Made by a program: the position numbers and the translations under genes
The notes under the pieces: generated by a model
The model's database searches: none
What the model was told of the DNA's origin: nothing
Seen by the model: the letters and a program-made list of their open reading frames with translations, nothing else
In this document: one piece after another, positions 1 to 7,935 of the stretch
How the letters are laid out: each line of letters starts with the position of its first letter
How positions within the stretch are numbered: position 1 is the stretch's first letter
Assembly (NCBI GenBank): GCA_964401995.1
Contig: CAYOAP010000001.1
Coordinates: 1 to 64,000 of the forward strand
Direction: 5' to 3'
Origin: DATCBF01 sp964401995
GTDB lineage: Bacteria > Actinomycetota > Thermoleophilia > Solirubrobacterales > 70-9
Length of the DNA stretch: 64,000 bases

Positions 1-2
1 AA

Positions 3-101
3 GGGCGCGGCCTGGCCGAGCTGGGCTCTCGTGGCGGCGGGCAGAAGGTGAGCCGGATCGCGCCCCTCTTCCCCAAGATCGAGCCGGAGGAGAACGGGTG
101 A
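3..101 (+). CDS. metG: C-terminal end of methionyl-tRNA synthetase (partial)
   Basis: An open frame enters from the left edge and ends at the TGA at 99-101. Its last residues read KVSRIAPLFPKIEPEENG, which resembles the PLFPRIE-type tail of class I methionyl-tRNA synthetases. Only about 32 residues are visible, so the name rests on that tail and on the usual metG-tatD-ksgA order. The stop overlaps the GTG start of the next gene, indicating one operon with translational coupling. Confidence 0.6.
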   Translation, partial: GRGLAELGSRGGGQKVSRIAPLFPKIEPEENG

Positions 102-865
102 TCGACTCCCACACCCACCTCTTTCTCTGTGAGCGGCCGGAGGATGAGCTCGTCACCGCTGCACTGGAGGCGGGCGTCGGGCGGATGCTCAACGTCGGCC
201 TCGGAGAGGACTCCAACCCGGTTGCGATCGCCGCCGCCGAGCGCCACGAGGCGGTCTTCGCCACAGTCGGCCGGCACCCGACCTCGGCTGCCGGCTTCGA
301 CGATGCTGTTGCCGCTGAAATCGCTCGGCTCGGCGCCCACGAGAAGGTGCGGGCGATCGGCGAGAGCGGGCTCGACTACTACCGCGAGTCGGCCTCGCCC
401 GCGGACCAGCGCCGTGCCTTCGAGGCTCAGATCGATATCGCCCGCGACCTCGGCCTGCCGATCGTGATCCACGCCCGCGACATCGACGGCGAGACGACGG
501 CGACCGACGAGGTCTTCGAGATCCTCGACTCCCGGGGCGAGGGCGTTGCCGTCATCCTGCACTGCTTCCTCGCGCCCTGGCGGGTCGAGGACGCGATCGA
601 GCGCGGCTGGCACTGCTCGTTCTCGGGCATCGTCACCTTCCCCAAGTCCGACGCCCTGCGCGAGGCGGCGGCGAAGCTGCCGGACGAGCTCGTCCTGGTC
701 GAGACCGACGCGCCCTACCTGGCGCCGCAGCCCGTCCGCGGCAAGCCGAACGAGCCCGCCCACGTCGTCGCCACCGCCCAGGCGGTGGCCGAGGCCCGCG
801 GCGTCTCCTATGAGGAGCTGGAGCGCACGGTCGAGGCCAACGCCCGCGCCCTCTTCGGCTGGTGA
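98..865 (+). CDS. tatD: TatD family metal-dependent hydrolase / DNase
   Basis: This 255-residue protein has the TatD TIM-barrel signature: the N-terminal IDSHTHL metal site, GESGLDYY with the conserved glutamate, HCFLAPW with a metal-binding histidine, and ETDAPYLAPQ near the end. TatD enzymes are metal-dependent 3'-5' exonucleases or D-aminoacyl/phosphodiester hydrolases of the cytoplasm. The GTG start at 98 overlaps the upstream stop by 3 bases and the next gene starts 10 bases downstream, so it sits inside the metG-tatD-ksgA-ispE operon. The length matches the family. Confidence 0.93.
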   Translation: MIDSHTHLFLCERPEDELVTAALEAGVGRMLNVGLGEDSNPVAIAAAERHEAVFATVGRHPTSAAGFDDAVAAEIARLGAHEKVRAIGESGLDYYRESASPADQRRAFEAQIDIARDLGLPIVIHARDIDGETTATDEVFEILDSRGEGVAVILHCFLAPWRVEDAIERGWHCSFSGIVTFPKSDALREAAAKLPDELVLVETDAPYLAPQPVRGKPNEPAHVVATAQAVAEARGVSYEELERTVEANARALFGW

Positions 866-875
866 GCGGCTAAGC

Positions 876-1640
876 ATGGTCCGGCTCGGCCAGAACTTTC
901 TCGCCGACCCCAACCTGCTCGACGCGATCGTCCGCGACGCCGGCCTGGCGCCCACCGACGTGGTGCTGGAGATCGGCGCCGGGGAAGGGGTGCTGACCGA
1001 GCGGCTGGCCGCCGCCGCAGCCCACGTCCACGTGGTCGAGATCGATCGCGGCCTCGAGGGCGCGCTCGCCGCAGTCGCCGCCGATCCCAAGGTGACCCTG
1101 CACTGGGGCGATGCGATGAAGGTCGACTTCACCGGCTTCGATCCTGTCCCGACCGCGGTCGTCTCCAACCTGCCCTACGCGGTGGCGACGCCGCTGATCT
1201 TGCGCACGATCGAGCAGCTGCCGACGGTTCGCCAGTGGACGGTGATGGTTCAGCGTGAGATCGCCGACCGCCTGCGAGCCGGGCCCGGCAGCCGCACCTA
1301 CGGCTCGCCCAGCGCCGTCGCCCAGATCGCCTGCGAGGTCGAGCTGGTGCGCAAGGTCGACCCGGCGGTCTTCCGCCCGCGCCCGCGGGTCGACTCGGCG
1401 ATCCTGCGCCTGCGTCGGACCGGCCCTGGCGCCGACGCGCCGACGCGGACCCTGATCCGGGCGGCCTTCGCCCACCGGCGCAAGTCCCTGGCCCGTTCGC
1501 TCGAGCACGCCGAGAAGGGGGCGCTCGGCCCCGCCCGCGCCGCTCTGGCGGAGCTGGGCCTGCCCGAAGACGCCCGCGCTGAGTCGCTCTCGGCCGAGGA
1601 GTTCGTCGCCCTATCGGCGAAGCTCCATCCCGGAGCCTGA
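876..1640 (+). CDS. ksgA: 16S rRNA (adenine1518/1519-N6)-dimethyltransferase
   Basis: This 254-residue RsmA/KsgA protein dimethylates two adenines in helix 45 of 16S rRNA late in 30S assembly. It begins MVRLGQNFLADPNLLDAIV, has the SAM-binding motif EIGAGEGVLTERL, the catalytic NLPYAVATPLI motif and the PRPRVDSAILRL segment. The same frame is open far upstream, but the ATG at 876 is chosen because it lies just after the tatD stop and gives the normal KsgA N-terminus. The next gene, ispE, follows after 19 bases. Confidence 0.95.
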   Translation: MVRLGQNFLADPNLLDAIVRDAGLAPTDVVLEIGAGEGVLTERLAAAAAHVHVVEIDRGLEGALAAVAADPKVTLHWGDAMKVDFTGFDPVPTAVVSNLPYAVATPLILRTIEQLPTVRQWTVMVQREIADRLRAGPGSRTYGSPSAVAQIACEVELVRKVDPAVFRPRPRVDSAILRLRRTGPGADAPTRTLIRAAFAHRRKSLARSLEHAEKGALGPARAALAELGLPEDARAESLSAEEFVALSAKLHPGA

Positions 1641-1659
1641 CCCCTCGCCGCCGCCGATC

Positions 1660-2490
1660 ATGCTCGTCCACGCCCCCGCCAAGCTCAATCTCTGCCTCTA
1701 CCTTGGCCGTCGCCGCGACGATGGCCTGCATGAGCTCTGCTCGCTGTTCGAGCCGCTGGCGCTCGCCGACCTGATCAAGGTCTCCGGCGCCGAGAGCGAT
1801 GAAGTCGAGTGCCCTGGGGTGGATGGCGAGAACCTCGCATCCAGGGCCTTGGCGGGCCTGCGACGGCGTGGCTGGGACCGGCCGCCGCGCCGGCTCGAGA
1901 TCGAGAAGCGGATCCCGGTCGCCGCCGGCCTCGGCGGCGGCAGCGCCGACGCCGCCGCGGTCCTGCGCTTGGCCGCGGGCGAAGTCAGCGGCCTCGAGGC
2001 GCTCGGCGCCGAGCTCGGCGCCGATGTGCCCTCTCAGCTCGAGCCGGCCCTGTCCCTGGTCGGCGGGATTGGCGAGCAAGTCGAGCGGCTGCCTGATCCG
2101 AAACCCCATGCCGTGGTGCTGCTGCCCAGCGGCGGCGGCCTCTCGACCGCCGCCGTCTTCGCCGAGGCCGACCGCCTTGGCCTCGGCCGCGATGCCGCCG
2201 AGCTGGATGTCATCGCCGGCCGGCTCCGCGCCGCGGCCGGCGCCGGCGCCTCGCCCCTCGCCTACGCCGAGCTCCTTCACAACGACCTCGAGCCCGCGGC
2301 GCGCTCGCTGCGCCCCGATATCGGCGAGGCGCTCGACCTCCTGCGCGAGGCCGGCACCCCGCTCGTCCTGCTGACCGGCTCGGGCCCGACCGCCTTCGGC
2401 CTCTTCGAGAGCATCGCCGCCGCCCGCGAGGCCGCTGCCGCGATCGACCGTGACGACGTGATCGTCTGCGAGGCGGGCCGGGCGCGATGA
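1660..2490 (+). CDS. ispE: 4-(cytidine 5'-diphospho)-2-C-methyl-D-erythritol kinase
   Basis: This 276-residue GHMP kinase phosphorylates CDP-methylerythritol in the MEP isoprenoid pathway. It shows HAPAKLNLCLYLG at the N-terminus, the ATP-binding loop GLGGGSADAAA near residue 90, a PSGGGLSTAAVF segment and the C-terminal LTGSGPTAFGLF motif. ksgA-ispE adjacency is common in actinobacteria. Its stop overlaps the ATG of the next gene (ATGA at 2487-2490). Confidence 0.95.
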   Translation: MLVHAPAKLNLCLYLGRRRDDGLHELCSLFEPLALADLIKVSGAESDEVECPGVDGENLASRALAGLRRRGWDRPPRRLEIEKRIPVAAGLGGGSADAAAVLRLAAGEVSGLEALGAELGADVPSQLEPALSLVGGIGEQVERLPDPKPHAVVLLPSGGGLSTAAVFAEADRLGLGRDAAELDVIAGRLRAAAGAGASPLAYAELLHNDLEPAARSLRPDIGEALDLLREAGTPLVLLTGSGPTAFGLFESIAAAREAAAAIDRDDVIVCEAGRAR

Positions 2491-4004
2491 AGATGCCGGG
2501 GGAGAAGAGCAGCGCCCGCAAATGGCTGCTGCGGCTCGCGGTCGTGGCCGTGATCGCGACCGGCTACTACCTGGTCACCAACGCCCTCGGCCACCAGAAC
2601 CTGCAGAAGCTGCTGGAAGAAATCTCCAACACGCTCGGCGCCTGGACCTACCTGCTCGTCGGCGTCTTCGCCTTCGCCGAGACCGGCGCCTTCGTCGGGC
2701 TGGTGGTGCCGGGGGAGACGGTGATGCTGCTGGGCGGCGCCGTCGCCGGCCAGGGCGCGATCAGCATCTACGTCCTGATCGCGATCGCCTGGTTCGCCGC
2801 CTGGGCCGGCGACACGACCAGCTTCTTCGTCGGCCGCCGCCTCGGCCGCGAGTTCGTGATCAAGCACGGCCCCCGCTTCGGGATCAGCCACGAGCGCTTC
2901 GAACGGGTCGAGGACTACTTCTCCCGCCACGGCGGCAAGACGATCTTCATCGGCCGCTTCATCAGCCTGATCAGGGCCTTCGCGCCGTTTGTCGCCGGCA
3001 GCTCCGGGATGCGCTACCGCGCCTTCGTCCCCTACAGCATCCTCGGCTGCGGGCTCTGGGCCAGCGCCCACATCCTGGTCGGCTACTTCTTCTCGCGCAG
3101 CATCGAGACGGCGGCGAAGTACGCCGGCAAAGGCGCGTTCCTGCTTGCCACCCTGATCGTCGTCGTCGTCGGGGCGGTCGTCACCGTCCGCTACTTCCGG
3201 GTCGAGGGGAACCGGCGCGCCGCGGTGCGCTGGATGGAGGGAAATGGGGCGACCCGCTGGCTCGTCCTCCTCACTCGCCGCTTCCAGCCCCAGCTCCAGT
3301 TCTTCTGGAACCGGGTCACCCCGGGCGGCACCTTCGGGCTCGAGTTCACGACGCTGATGGCGACGCTGGCCGTCGCCCTCTTCATCCTCGTTGCCTACGC
3401 CGTGATCGTCAACGGCGAACCCGGCCCGACGCCGGGCGACCTCACCGCGGCCGAATTCGTCGAACGGATCCGGGTCGGTTGGCTGACCGACATCGCCAAG
3501 GTCTTCACTCATCTCGGCGCCGGCGCCGTCGTCTGGCCGCTCGCCTTCGTCTGCGCCGCCTTCCTCGTCGCCGGCCGCCGCTGGCCCGAGTTCTGGGTCC
3601 TGCTGGCGGGCATGGCGATCGTCATCGTCGGCGTCCACGAGCTCAAGGCGGCGGTCGGCCGGCCCCGGCCGGAGGACGGCCTGACCGGCGTCTCTGGCTC
3701 CTCCTTCCCCAGCGCCCACGCCGCCTACTCGACCTTCTATGTCTGGCTGGCGGTGACGATCGTGATGCGGCTGCGGGTGGGGATGGCGCGCGGCTCGGCC
3801 GTGATCGCGGCGGGGATCGTCCTCGCTGCGCTGGTCGGCCTCTCCCGCGTCTACCTCGGCGTCCACTACCTCAGCGACGTCAATGCCGGCTGGGCGCTGG
3901 GGGCCGCCGCCTTCTCGCTCTGCGCGGCGGTGGCCCTGGTCGTCACCACGTTGCGGCAGAATGGTTCTGGTGAGCATCTTCGCCCTGGAGGAAATCGGCC
4001 ATGA
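2487..4004 (+). CDS. DedA (VTT domain)-PAP2 phosphatase fusion membrane protein
   Basis: This 505-residue integral membrane protein joins two domains. The N-terminal half (about residues 40-230) is a DedA/SNARE-associated domain with ETGAFVGLVVPGE and FIGRFISLIRAFAPFVAG, a family linked to lipid scrambling or flipping. The C-terminal half (about 310-490) is a PAP2 lipid phosphatase with all three motifs: KAAVGRPRP, SFPSAH and SRVYLGVHYLSD. The fusion suggests a protein that moves and dephosphorylates an undecaprenyl- or phosphatidyl-phosphate lipid. The start overlaps the ispE stop; the next small gene overlaps its end. Confidence 0.9.
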   Translation: MKMPGEKSSARKWLLRLAVVAVIATGYYLVTNALGHQNLQKLLEEISNTLGAWTYLLVGVFAFAETGAFVGLVVPGETVMLLGGAVAGQGAISIYVLIAIAWFAAWAGDTTSFFVGRRLGREFVIKHGPRFGISHERFERVEDYFSRHGGKTIFIGRFISLIRAFAPFVAGSSGMRYRAFVPYSILGCGLWASAHILVGYFFSRSIETAAKYAGKGAFLLATLIVVVVGAVVTVRYFRVEGNRRAAVRWMEGNGATRWLVLLTRRFQPQLQFFWNRVTPGGTFGLEFTTLMATLAVALFILVAYAVIVNGEPGPTPGDLTAAEFVERIRVGWLTDIAKVFTHLGAGAVVWPLAFVCAAFLVAGRRWPEFWVLLAGMAIVIVGVHELKAAVGRPRPEDGLTGVSGSSFPSAHAAYSTFYVWLAVTIVMRLRVGMARGSAVIAAGIVLAALVGLSRVYLGVHYLSDVNAGWALGAAAFSLCAAVALVVTTLRQNGSGEHLRPGGNRP

Positions 4005-4224
4005 GTACCTGCTGTTCGGCGCCGCCGGGCTGGTCAGCCTGGTCGCTTTCGTCGGCCTGATCCTGGTCCCGGCGCTCAGTTCCTACGGCCGGATCTGGGA
4101 GAAGGCGGCGGCCGGCTTCCTCTCCGTCTTCGTCCTCGTGGCGCTGGTTCTGGTCGGCGTTCTGATCGGATTGGCCTTCGTCTATTACTACCCCAACATC
4201 GTCGATCTCTTGCACGGAAACTAG
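3961..4224 (+). CDS. Small two-helix membrane protein
   Basis: This 87-residue protein starts at ATG 3961, inside the last codons of the DedA-PAP2 gene; GTG 3970 is an alternative. It has two clear membrane helices, roughly residues 18-38 (LLFGAAGLVSLVAFVGLILV) and 50-72 (FLSVFVLVALVLVGVLIGLA), and a short polar C-terminus. I do not recognise the family. The 44-base overlap with the upstream gene suggests translational coupling and a role at the same membrane step. Confidence 0.65.
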   Translation: MVLVSIFALEEIGHEYLLFGAAGLVSLVAFVGLILVPALSSYGRIWEKAAAGFLSVFVLVALVLVGVLIGLAFVYYYPNIVDLLHGN

Positions 4225-4241
4225 ATCCAGCCGAGGCTGGG

Positions 4242-4247
4242 GATAAT
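4242..4247 (+). promoter_or_regulatory. Candidate -10 box of a leaderless promoter (PucR gene)
   Basis: GATAAT lies 6 bases before the ATG at 4254, with no Shine-Dalgarno sequence between. The spacing implies transcription starting at or next to the start codon. Confidence 0.5.
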
Positions 4248-4253
4248 GGGCGG

Positions 4254-5492
4254 ATGTCTGCGACCGCAAAAGGGCAGAAATCCCCTGCAAACTCCGGAGA
4301 AATGGGCACCCTGGACGGCCTCGCCGAGGCGGTTGAATCCGGTGCCGGGCTGCCGGCGGTGGCGCGGGCGGCGGCCAAAGTGCTCGACGCCAGCATCGCC
4401 TTGATCGACCGTTCCAGCGCCGTTCTAGCCGTCGCTGGAGCATCGCCCGACCAGGAGCAGAAGCTGCTCTCCGCCGCCGAGGGCGTGACCACGGTCGAGC
4501 TGCGGGTCGCCGACAGCGCCGTTGGCGAGCTTCGCTATCGGGCCAAGGCCGACCCCGACCCGGCGATCGCCCGCATGGTGACGATGCTGCTGGCACTTGA
4601 GCTGGAGCGCTCGCGCTCGCCAGAGTGGGAGAGCGAGGAGGTGGCCGGCGTCTTCGTCGACGCAGTCCTCGGCCGCAAGGTCACCGATCGCGGCGACATC
4701 GTCGCCCGCGCGGCCGAGCTCGGCACCGACCTCGAGCAGGGCGCCGGCGTCCTGATCGTCCGCGCCGCCCCCCGCGCCGCCCAGACGGGGGAGTGGCGGG
4801 CCAGGGTCATGACCCTGGCCCTGCGGGCGCTGCGATCGCTCGCGCCGGGATCGCTGGCGACTGCGGAGGGGGGCGAGATGGCAACCGAGATCGCGGTGCT
4901 GGTCCCGGCCGCCGATGAGGAGCAGCTGGCGCGGGCGGCAGCCGGGGTCGCGCGCGAGCTCGACGACAGCCTCTCCGGCTTCCACCTGACGATCGGGCGC
5001 AGCCGCCACGCCGCCGACCCGGTCGACCTCTACCGCTCCGGCAGCGAGGCCCGCCTTGCCGTCAACGTCGGCGAGGCCGAGGGGCGGCCGCTGCTGGCCT
5101 TCGAGGACACCGGCGCCTACCGGCTGCTGCTGCCGGCGATGAGCGAGGATCCGCGCGAGCTGGAGCGCTTCTACGCGGAGACGATCGAGCCGCTCTCTGC
5201 CTATGACGACCAGTACGAGACCGAGCTGGTGCAGACGATTGAGGCCTACCTCGACAACGACGGCAACGTCGCGGCGACCGCCAAACAGCTTTTCACCCAC
5301 AGGCACACGATCAGGTACCGTCTGGAGCGTGCCAGGGAGCTTTGTGGCCATGACGTTTCAGCAACAGAGGGCCGAGAGAAGCTCGGCCTTGGCCTCAAGG
5401 CAATGCGCGTCCTCGGCATAGCCTCTCCGCGTGGCCCGGCTCTTGAGCCCGGCGCCGAAGCGGGAACGGTGCGCCGCTCGTCAGAAGACTGA
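4254..5492 (+). CDS. PucR/CdaR family transcriptional regulator
   Basis: This 412-residue protein has a central region of the CdaR/GGDEF-like type and a C-terminal helix-turn-helix of the PucR class (about residues 325-375: QTIEAYLDNDGNVAATAKQL followed by FTHRHTIRYRLERARELCG). In this family the C-terminal domain binds DNA and activates catabolic or membrane-lipid genes in response to unknown signals. The first 90 residues may be a sensor region. It stands alone after the lipid-phosphatase operon and before tRNA-Gln, so its target cannot be read from context. Confidence 0.85.
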   Translation: MSATAKGQKSPANSGEMGTLDGLAEAVESGAGLPAVARAAAKVLDASIALIDRSSAVLAVAGASPDQEQKLLSAAEGVTTVELRVADSAVGELRYRAKADPDPAIARMVTMLLALELERSRSPEWESEEVAGVFVDAVLGRKVTDRGDIVARAAELGTDLEQGAGVLIVRAAPRAAQTGEWRARVMTLALRALRSLAPGSLATAEGGEMATEIAVLVPAADEEQLARAAAGVARELDDSLSGFHLTIGRSRHAADPVDLYRSGSEARLAVNVGEAEGRPLLAFEDTGAYRLLLPAMSEDPRELERFYAETIEPLSAYDDQYETELVQTIEAYLDNDGNVAATAKQLFTHRHTIRYRLERARELCGHDVSATEGREKLGLGLKAMRVLGIASPRGPALEPGAEAGTVRRSSED

Positions 5493-5523
5493 CGGCACGC
5501 CGAAATAAGCTCAACGCCATCGT

Positions 5524-5595
5524 TGGGGAGTCGGCTAATTGGCAAGCCTCGGGTCTTTGGAGCCCGCGATCCCGGTTCAAGTCCGGGCTCCCCAG
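5524..5595 (+). tRNA. tRNA-Gln (anticodon TTG)
   Basis: The 72-base gene folds as a cloverleaf. The acceptor stem TGGGGAG pairs exactly with CTCCCCA, the anticodon loop is CTTTGGA with TTG at the anticodon position, and the T arm is CCCGG-TTCAAGT-CCGGG. The discriminator is G at 5595 and CCA is not encoded. Confidence 0.95.
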
Positions 5596-5627
5596 TTTCA
5601 GCATTTGCATGCGTCCGGATCGACGCC

Positions 5628-5633
5628 TAGGGT
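5628..5633 (+). promoter_or_regulatory. Candidate -10 box of a leaderless promoter (DUF308 gene)
   Basis: TAGGGT sits 7 bases before the GTG at 5641. This favours GTG 5641 over ATG 5647 as the start. Confidence 0.45.
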
Positions 5634-5640
5634 TTTCTGC

Positions 5641-6207
5641 GTGGAGATGAGCCCAGCACTGGATCCGCAGGTCCGGGAAGGCCTGGCCCGCAGTTGGAAG
5701 GCCCTGATGACGGTCGGCGTCCTGGCAATTCTGGTCGGCTGCGTCGCGATCGTGGTCCCCGCCGTCGCCTCGGTCGGCACCGCGATCTTCATCGGCTGGA
5801 TCCTGTTGATCGCCGGAGCGTTCCTAGTCGCCGGCGCCTTCACCGCGCACTCGATCGGGACCGTGGTCCTGCGATTGGTCTGGGCGGCGTTGACGGTGAT
5901 CGTCGGCGTCTACCTGATCGCCGAACCGCACAACGGGACCCTGACTTTGACCTTGGTCCTCGGCATTTACTTCCTCTTCATGGGCCTGACTCGGATCGCC
6001 GTTGCCTTCGCTGGCCGCGGCCAGCCAAACGCGGGCCTGGTCGGCCTCAGCGGCTTCGCCGGCCTCCTGATCGGCATCCTCGTCCTGGCCAAGTTCCCCA
6101 GCTCCGCAGACTGGGCAATCGGCTTGCTAGTCGGAATCGACCTCATATTCGCCGGCTGGACCCTGACCAGCGTCGCGCTGCTCGGGCGCGACCTTTCTCG
6201 CTCCTGA
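5641..6207 (+). CDS. HdeD/DUF308 family membrane protein
   Basis: This 188-residue integral membrane protein has about six helices, grouped in hairpins (for example LMTVGVLAILVGCVAIVVP and FAGLLIGILVLAKFPSSADW). The alternating short hairpins with a conserved W-I-G-L late in the protein are typical of HdeD-like DUF308 proteins. HdeD is linked to acid resistance in enterobacteria, but the role in actinobacteria is unknown. The frame is open upstream through the tRNA; the start is placed at GTG 5641 because a -10-like box precedes it (ATG 5647 is the alternative). Confidence 0.75.
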   Translation: MEMSPALDPQVREGLARSWKALMTVGVLAILVGCVAIVVPAVASVGTAIFIGWILLIAGAFLVAGAFTAHSIGTVVLRLVWAALTVIVGVYLIAEPHNGTLTLTLVLGIYFLFMGLTRIAVAFAGRGQPNAGLVGLSGFAGLLIGILVLAKFPSSADWAIGLLVGIDLIFAGWTLTSVALLGRDLSRS

Positions 6208-6307
6208 CGCGCCTGGGCCTGCGCATCTCTGCGTCCTCAGTCGCTCGCGTGCGGAGCACGCCACGCTCCCTGCGTCCTTGACCTGCTTGACCCAGGCGCG
6301 TCAGGAG
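6201..6307 (+). repeat. 17-base inverted repeat spanning the DUF308 stop codon
   Basis: Bases 6201-6217 (CTCCTGACGCGCCTGGG) are the exact reverse complement of 6291-6307. The arm includes the TGA stop of the upstream gene. The 73-base interior holds a further small hairpin (GCGTGC-GGA-GCACGC). There is no T-run after the right arm, so this is not a textbook terminator. Confidence 0.7.
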
Positions 6308-6340
6308 TCAGACGGATTCTCGTCTGTGTTTGGGATGGCT

Positions 6341-6491
6341 CGGGCGGGTGGCGTGGGGGTTGGGTGGTGTCGCGCAGTCGCGGAGTTTGCGAAGGGCGAG
6401 GCCTGGCCCTGCGTGCGAAGCCGGACCCTCCGCCCGAGAGCAGATCGCAGCGCAAGCGAGGCTACCCAACCCCCACGACAGGACCCGCCCG
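6341..6491 (+). ncRNA. Candidate structured RNA, long rod-like hairpin
   Basis: Two nested perfect stems close the element: 6341-6349 (CGGGCGGGT) pairs with 6483-6491, and 6352-6365 (CGTGGGGGTTGGGT) pairs with 6464-6477. The roughly 100-base interior can form shorter helices, including CTGGC/GCCGG near the apex, with a weakly paired middle. The closing stem, open central region and apical hairpin recall the general shape of 6S RNA, but I see no sequence match that proves this. It could also be a palindromic element. The strand is unknown because the structure is symmetric. Confidence 0.4.
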
Positions 6492-6528
6492 CCAAGCGCT
6501 CTCATGAGACATGTCCCGCCCTCACCAC

Positions 6529-6534
6529 TACGAT
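6529..6534 (+). promoter_or_regulatory. Candidate -10 box of a leaderless promoter (glmU)
   Basis: TACGAT ends 6 bases before the GTG at 6541. No Shine-Dalgarno sequence precedes either possible glmU start. Confidence 0.5.
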
Positions 6535-6540
6535 CTGCCA

Positions 6541-7935
6541 GTGAATTCGCCTCTGGTTCTCGTGATGGCGGCGGGAGAGGGCACGCGTATGCGCTCCTCC
6601 ACGCCGAAGATGCTGCACCCCGTTTGCGGGCGGCCGATGGTCGCCTGGCCGATTCTGGCTGCGCGCGAGGTTGGGGCCGGGACGGTGGCGGCGATCGTCT
6701 CCCCAGGCCGCGACATCTCGGCCGGGCTCCCCGATGGCGTCGAGACCGTGGTTCAGCCCGAGCCGGACGGCACCGGCGGTGCGATCCGCGCTGCCCTCGA
6801 GCTGATCGAAGCGAGTGAGACCGTCCTTGTCCTCTCCGGCGACGTGCCACTGCTCTCGGCCGAGGTGATGGCCGGGCTGCTGGAGGCCCACGCCTCTTCC
6901 GGCGCGGCGGCGACGATGCTGACGATCGAGCTCGATGACCCGGCTTCCTACGGGCGCGTCGTCCGCGGCCCCGGCGATGAGGTCGAGCGCGTGGTCGAGG
7001 CGAAGACGGTGGGGGATGCCAGCCCCGAGCAGCTGGCGATCCGTGAGATCAACGCCGGCACCTACGTCTTCTCTGCTGCTCCCCTGGCCACCGCCCTGGC
7101 CGGGCTCTCAAACGACAACGCCCAGGGCGAGTACTACCTTCCCGACGTCTTCTCCGCCCTGCGCGAGGCTGGCCACACGGTGGCCGCCTATGTCGCCGAC
7201 GACCTCGCGGTGACGATGGGCGTCAACAACCGGGCCGACCTCGCCGCGGTTGAGGCCGAGGCCCGTCGCCGCATCCTCGATCGCCACATGCTCGCCGGCG
7301 TCACTGTCGTCGATCCCGCCTCGACCTGGGTCGACGCCGAGGTCAAGATCGCCGCCGACGCCAGGATCGAGCCCGGCGCCAGCCTGCGCGGCAGGACCGA
7401 GATCGGCGCCGGCGCCGTGGTCGGGCCGCTGACGACCTTGATCGACACCAGCCTCGGAGAGAACGTCTCGGTTCCGCACTCCTACCTGGTCGAGTGCGAG
7501 GTGCGCGACGGCTGCAACGTCGGCCCCTTCGCCTACCTGCGACCGGCAGCGGTGCTTGAGCCCGGCGCCAAGGCCGGCGCCTTCGTCGAGGTCAAGAACT
7601 CACGGATCGGCGCCGGGGCCAAGGTTCCCCACCTCTCTTACGTCGGCGATGCCGATGTCGGCGCCGGCAGCAATCTGGGCGCCGGGACGATCACCGCAAA
7701 TTACGATGGTTTCCGCAAGAGCCGGACCGTGATTGGCGACAACGTGCGGATCGGCGTTGACACGATGCTGATCGCCCCGGTAGAAGTCGGGGACTCCGCC
7801 TACACTGGCGCTGGCGCAGTTATCAAGGCCGATGTCCCCGAGGGGGCCCTAGCCGTGAGTGACAACGACCAGCGGAATATCGAGGGCTACGCCGATCGCA
7901 AGGCAGCCGAGACTCGAGAGGATGAAAAGCCGTGA
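6541..7935 (+). CDS. glmU: Bifunctional N-acetylglucosamine-1-phosphate uridyltransferase / glucosamine-1-phosphate acetyltransferase
   Basis: This 464-residue enzyme makes UDP-GlcNAc for peptidoglycan. The N-terminal half is a nucleotidyltransferase with LVMAAGEGTRMRSSTPKMLH; the C-terminal half is a left-handed beta-helix of hexapeptide repeats with the acetyltransferase signature LSYVGDADVGAGSNLGAGTI and NYDGFRKS. GTG 6541 is chosen because it gives the normal short N-terminus and follows a -10-like box; ATG 6511 would add 10 residues. Its stop overlaps the prs start (GTGA), a conserved glmU-prs coupling. Confidence 0.95.
   Translation: MNSPLVLVMAAGEGTRMRSSTPKMLHPVCGRPMVAWPILAAREVGAGTVAAIVSPGRDISAGLPDGVETVVQPEPDGTGGAIRAALELIEASETVLVLSGDVPLLSAEVMAGLLEAHASSGAAATMLTIELDDPASYGRVVRGPGDEVERVVEAKTVGDASPEQLAIREINAGTYVFSAAPLATALAGLSNDNAQGEYYLPDVFSALREAGHTVAAYVADDLAVTMGVNNRADLAAVEAEARRRILDRHMLAGVTVVDPASTWVDAEVKIAADARIEPGASLRGRTEIGAGAVVGPLTTLIDTSLGENVSVPHSYLVECEVRDGCNVGPFAYLRPAAVLEPGAKAGAFVEVKNSRIGAGAKVPHLSYVGDADVGAGSNLGAGTITANYDGFRKSRTVIGDNVRIGVDTMLIAPVEVGDSAYTGAGAVIKADVPEGALAVSDNDQRNIEGYADRKAAETREDEKP

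Larger units (their letters stand above)
6208..6540 (+). other. 333-base intergenic region with large foldable structures
   Basis: No credible gene lies between the DUF308 gene and glmU. The region contains the right arm of the 17-base inverted repeat, a small hairpin at 6309-6326 (CAGACG/CGTCTG) and the roughly 150-base rod-like structure at 6341-6491. It ends with the glmU promoter. Confidence 0.7.

Noticed and set aside
2277..3977. A 566-codon reverse frame opposite the DedA-PAP2 gene
   Set aside because: It lacks any domain and is composed of Asp/Glu/Arg/Ala-rich sequence typical of a codon-position shadow.
5539..5640. N-terminal extension of the DUF308 frame
   Set aside because: It overlaps tRNA-Gln and would encode non-membrane sequence foreign to the family.
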